The notes under the pieces: generated by a model
Databases searched by the model: none
What the model saw: only the letters and a program-made list of their open reading frames with translations
Told to the model about the DNA's origin: nothing
Program-made: the position numbers and the translations under genes
Shown: positions 61,730-64,000 of the stretch, piece by piece
Position numbering within the stretch: position 1 is the first letter of the stretch
How the letters are laid out: the number at the start of each line of letters is the position of its first letter
From: Paraclostridium hominis
Lineage (GTDB): Bacteria; Bacillota; Clostridia; Peptostreptococcales; Peptostreptococcaceae
DNA: 64,000 nt
NCBI RefSeq assembly: GCF_014306135.1
Contig: NZ_JACRWD010000002.1
Coordinates: forward strand, 62,001 to 126,000
Direction: 5' to 3'

Positions 61730-63265
61730 TTATTCTTCTATTAACATATCTTGAGCTAATTTTCTCATTGATTCTGCTATTATTTTCTTTATTTCTTCTT
61801 TAGAAACAGCATCAGCTTCTTCTTCTACACCTTGGTTTCTTTCTACTATGAAAGAAACACCATCGAATAAGTTAGTCATTCTACCTAAGAATAAACTTCC
61901 TTTACCAACTATCATAGCTCTATTTTTATCACCATTAGTTAAATCATCTATACAGAATCCTATATATGGAACTCCTGATGGTATATGTCCTTGAGTTGGA
62001 GCCCATCCTGGTATCCCTCTATCAGTTACAAAGTTCTTTAATTCTTTTTTCTCTAAGTCTCCACGCTTAACAGCAAGAGCACCTATCATTTTGTAGTTAG
62101 CTTCTGGAACATCTCCAGCTCCAGCTGGCTTAGTTATATCTGGGTTTTGCATTTCAACTGAGTAAACATCAACATCAGTTATTTTTAAGTTAGCTCTATC
62201 AAGACCTGTAGTTATTAAAGCCGTCATAACAGCTTGTGGAGAAGATCCTGTTCCAACACTGTGTTTTCCTGTTAAATCAGTTCTTATTATTGGGTTTACA
62301 CCATCATTTTCAGAAACTAATATAGCGAATCCTCCAACAACGTCTTCTAAAACTGGAAGACCTTTTTTAACATGGTCTTTAGCATTCATTCCAAGTTTAG
62401 CACTAGCTCCACCTGCAACTACCATAACATTTTTATAAACTCCTGATTTAACAAGTGCAGCAGCATTTATTAAAGCATGAGTAGGTCCAGCACAGAATCC
62501 TCTTGTATCAGAACCAGAAGCGTTTTGAAGGCCAGCCATTTCAGCTATAGACTTAGCAAAGTTACCTCCACCTCTTTGATTCATATCTCCACAAGCCTCT
62601 TCTGAACACTCTATAACATAATCTATATCTAGTGGGTTTATATTATTCTTTCTAATTAATTGTATAGCTGCAACAACACCTGAAGCTTTAACAACTAAAT
62701 TTTCAAACATTGTATGAGCATTTAAGTTAACGTCAACATCATGAGCTCTTTTTACATATCCAACTAATTCACCATCATGATATAATCCTTCAGCATGGTG
62801 ATCAGCTATTAATTCTTTTGCATCATCTATATTAGAACCCTTAACTTTTCCAAAGAATGGAGCTAGCTCTGGGTAATTATTTTCGAAATCAGGTTTTATA
62901 TTATTTACAAAATCTTCTTTTAACTTAACTAAGTCAAAAGCATCACATATTTGCATCATTAATAAGAATTCATCTTGAGGCATTATTTCCCCAAGTTTTC
63001 CTTGTCTAGTACCTTCCATTTTGTGTTCGCACCAAGGAAGAGCTATTTCTCTTAATTCTTCCGGTCTATTGTTTCCTATGTAAACTTGGTTTGGCATGTA
63101 GTTTACAACTTCTTCATATCCTCTTATGTGGTTTTTTACTTCTTTTAAAAATTCTGAATCTGGATGTGTTTCTCTTTCAACAGCACAAGTAGTACCATTT
63201 TGAACTATCATATCTGGTGTGTGAACTAAGATGTAGCTTGCCCCTTTTAAAACTGGAAATGTCAT
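61730..63265 (-). CDS. grdC: Glycine reductase component C, beta subunit
   Basis: FabH/thiolase-fold subunit that, with GrdD, releases acetyl phosphate from selenoprotein A. 511 residues starting TFPVLKGASYILVHTPDM; YIGNNRPEELREIALPW (about 62), NINPLDIDYVIECSEEACGDMNQRGGGN (about 205-232, with the candidate cysteine), GFCAGPTHALINAAALV (about 250) and GIPGWAPTQGHIPSGVPY (about 430) fit GrdC. ATG at 63265 follows GGGGGTAA; the TTG at 63280 lies in front of it. It is separated from grdB by a terminator hairpin. Confidence 0.93.
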   Translation of the reverse strand: MTFPVLKGASYILVHTPDMIVQNGTTCAVERETHPDSEFLKEVKNHIRGYEEVVNYMPNQVYIGNNRPEELREIALPWCEHKMEGTRQGKLGEIMPQDEFLLMMQICDAFDLVKLKEDFVNNIKPDFENNYPELAPFFGKVKGSNIDDAKELIADHHAEGLYHDGELVGYVKRAHDVDVNLNAHTMFENLVVKASGVVAAIQLIRKNNINPLDIDYVIECSEEACGDMNQRGGGNFAKSIAEMAGLQNASGSDTRGFCAGPTHALINAAALVKSGVYKNVMVVAGGASAKLGMNAKDHVKKGLPVLEDVVGGFAILVSENDGVNPIIRTDLTGKHSVGTGSSPQAVMTALITTGLDRANLKITDVDVYSVEMQNPDITKPAGAGDVPEANYKMIGALAVKRGDLEKKELKNFVTDRGIPGWAPTQGHIPSGVPYIGFCIDDLTNGDKNRAMIVGKGSLFLGRMTNLFDGVSFIVERNQGVEEEADAVSKEEIKKIIAESMRKLAQDMLIEE

Positions 63266-63384
63266 ATTATTTACCCCCAATGTATATATGTATTATTTTT
63301 TTCAACGGACTAAATAATAGCCTCGTTGCTAAAACCTACAATATTAGATTCATTACATTATTAATTTCACTTATAATATCTAAA

Positions 63385-63420
63385 AAATAGATGGGTAAAA
63401 ATACCCATCTATTTAATTTT
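63385..63420 (-). terminator. Hairpin terminator between grdB and grdC
   Basis: AAATAGATGGGTA pairs with TACCCATCTATTT; the minus strand continues with TTTTTTAGA. It may lower grdC and grdD expression relative to grdB. Confidence 0.8.
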
Positions 63421-63445
63421 TATTTACTTATATGCTAAACCTCTA

Positions 63446-64000
63446 TTAAGCCTTAGCTGATATATCTTTTAAAGTTATATCTTCTTCAAATACTGTTTGA
63501 CCGTCAACTTCAGTAGCTAAAGCAACTAAAGCTTTTTCAACTAATTTTCTTCTTAAAGCTTTTTCCTCAACTGGATCTAACTTAGGATTTCCAAGTGGAT
63601 GAGGTATAGCTATAGCAGGAACTATTCTGTTAGCTCCAACTGTTAAAGATATAGGTACTACTGTACAGATATGAACAACAGGAAGTCCTGCTCTTTCTAT
63701 CTCTTTTACCATCGTTGCACCGCAACGAGTACAAGTACCTCAAGTAGAAGTTAAGATTACTGCATCTACGCCTGCATCTTTTAATTTTTGAGCAAACTCA
63801 GAAGCAAACTTCTTAGAACTTGCAACAGCAGTTCCGTTACCTGTAGTTGAGTAGAATAACTCATGTAAAGATCCTATAGCTCCTTCAGCTTCTAAATCTC
63901 TTAAAACATCTACTGGTAAAACTCTATCTGAATCTAGGTTACAATAAACTGGGTCGAATCCACCATGAGCAGTTTCATAAGTGTCTTCAGTTAAGTCCAT
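63446..64000 (-). CDS. grdB: Glycine reductase component B, selenoprotein subunit (C-terminal part)
   Basis: Substrate-specific selenoprotein that binds glycine as a Schiff base with GrdE and passes its carbon skeleton to selenium. The gene runs off the right end; the visible 184 residues are the C-terminal part of the usual 436. The frame crosses an in-frame UGA at 63742-63740 in the motif TST-Sec-GTCTRCGA, the Sec-x2-Cys-x2-Cys site of GrdB. After it the frame continues MVKEIERAGLPVVHICTVVP to the stop at 63446. The length after Sec (86 residues) fits the family. A plain ORF caller would split it in two. grdE, grdA and the thioredoxin genes are expected beyond the window. Confidence 0.93.
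63713..63742 (-). other. Selenocysteine UGA and SECIS-like hairpin of grdB
   Basis: The UGA (63742-63740) is followed by CGTTGC-GGT-GCAACG (63727-63713), a perfect six-base stem with a GGU loop about 13 bases after the codon. Bacterial SECIS elements sit at this distance and have a GGU-type apical loop. Confidence 0.8.

Overview
The DNA is very AT-rich, with A/T-biased codons, strong AGGAGG-type ribosome binding sites and many U-tract terminators. It ends in glycine reductase genes, including a GrdB with an in-frame UGA (selenocysteine) codon. Together with PfoR-family membrane proteins, Spo0A-type boxes and a MurJ/LCP/CpsCD envelope locus, this points to an anaerobic, Stickland-fermenting Clostridia chromosome, most likely Peptostreptococcaceae (Clostridioides/Paraclostridium/Romboutsia type). 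The species cannot be fixed from the sequence alone. I saw no tRNA, rRNA, CRISPR array, phage or intact insertion sequence.

Layout. 1-7.5 kb holds housekeeping genes: the tail of a membrane protein, a long glutamine synthetase with its promoter, a DEDDh exonuclease, exonuclease III, a GalT-like uridylyltransferase, an aminotransferase split by a one-base frameshift, and a MarR regulator. 7.5-10.2 kb is a tandem pair of PfoR/EIIC-like membrane proteins whose promoters share period-10 direct repeats. 10.2-18.5 kb carries DegV, modABC, a GltD-like oxidoreductase, a DUF2809 protein, a polysaccharide deacetylase, a 51-codon membrane protein, xpt under a guanine-class riboswitch, and a secreted proline-rich repeat protein.

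18.7-23.5 kb is an envelope region with intact murJ, lcp and vanZ-like genes. Between them lies a graveyard of decayed murJ and vanZ copies and an unexplained structured repeat patch. 23.5-27.6 kb is an ascorbate-type PTS (IIC, IIB, IIA) with a PRD regulator.

27.8-60.1 kb is a 32 kb surface-glycan locus, all on the minus strand, made of two complete Wzy-type operons placed head to tail. Each starts with its own Wzz (CpsC) and tyrosine kinase (CpsD), has its own initiating phosphoglycosyl transferase and Wzy-like polymerase, and is followed by its own ugd and galU. The 47.3-to-30.5 kb operon encodes UDP-FucNAc synthesis (CapE, CapF, CapG), a UDP-sugar 4,6-dehydratase, and a deacetylase plus formyltransferase pair that could replace N-acetyl by N-formyl. 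Three Spo0A boxes sit upstream of its promoter. The 58.6-to-47.7 kb operon has two TupA-like ATP-grasp ligases, an N5-(carboxyethyl)ornithine synthase homologue, and UDP-glucuronate supply (GalU, Ugd). This suggests a uronic acid glycan amidated with an unusual carboxyethyl amino acid. No PST-type Wzx flippase is present; MurJ-family proteins and LCP ligases flank the locus and may do export and attachment.

60.3-64 kb is the glycine reductase segment grdB (partial), grdC and grdD, with a 123-nt rod-like inverted repeat between grdC and grdD.

Functions are assigned from motifs and family resemblance read by eye. No database search was run.
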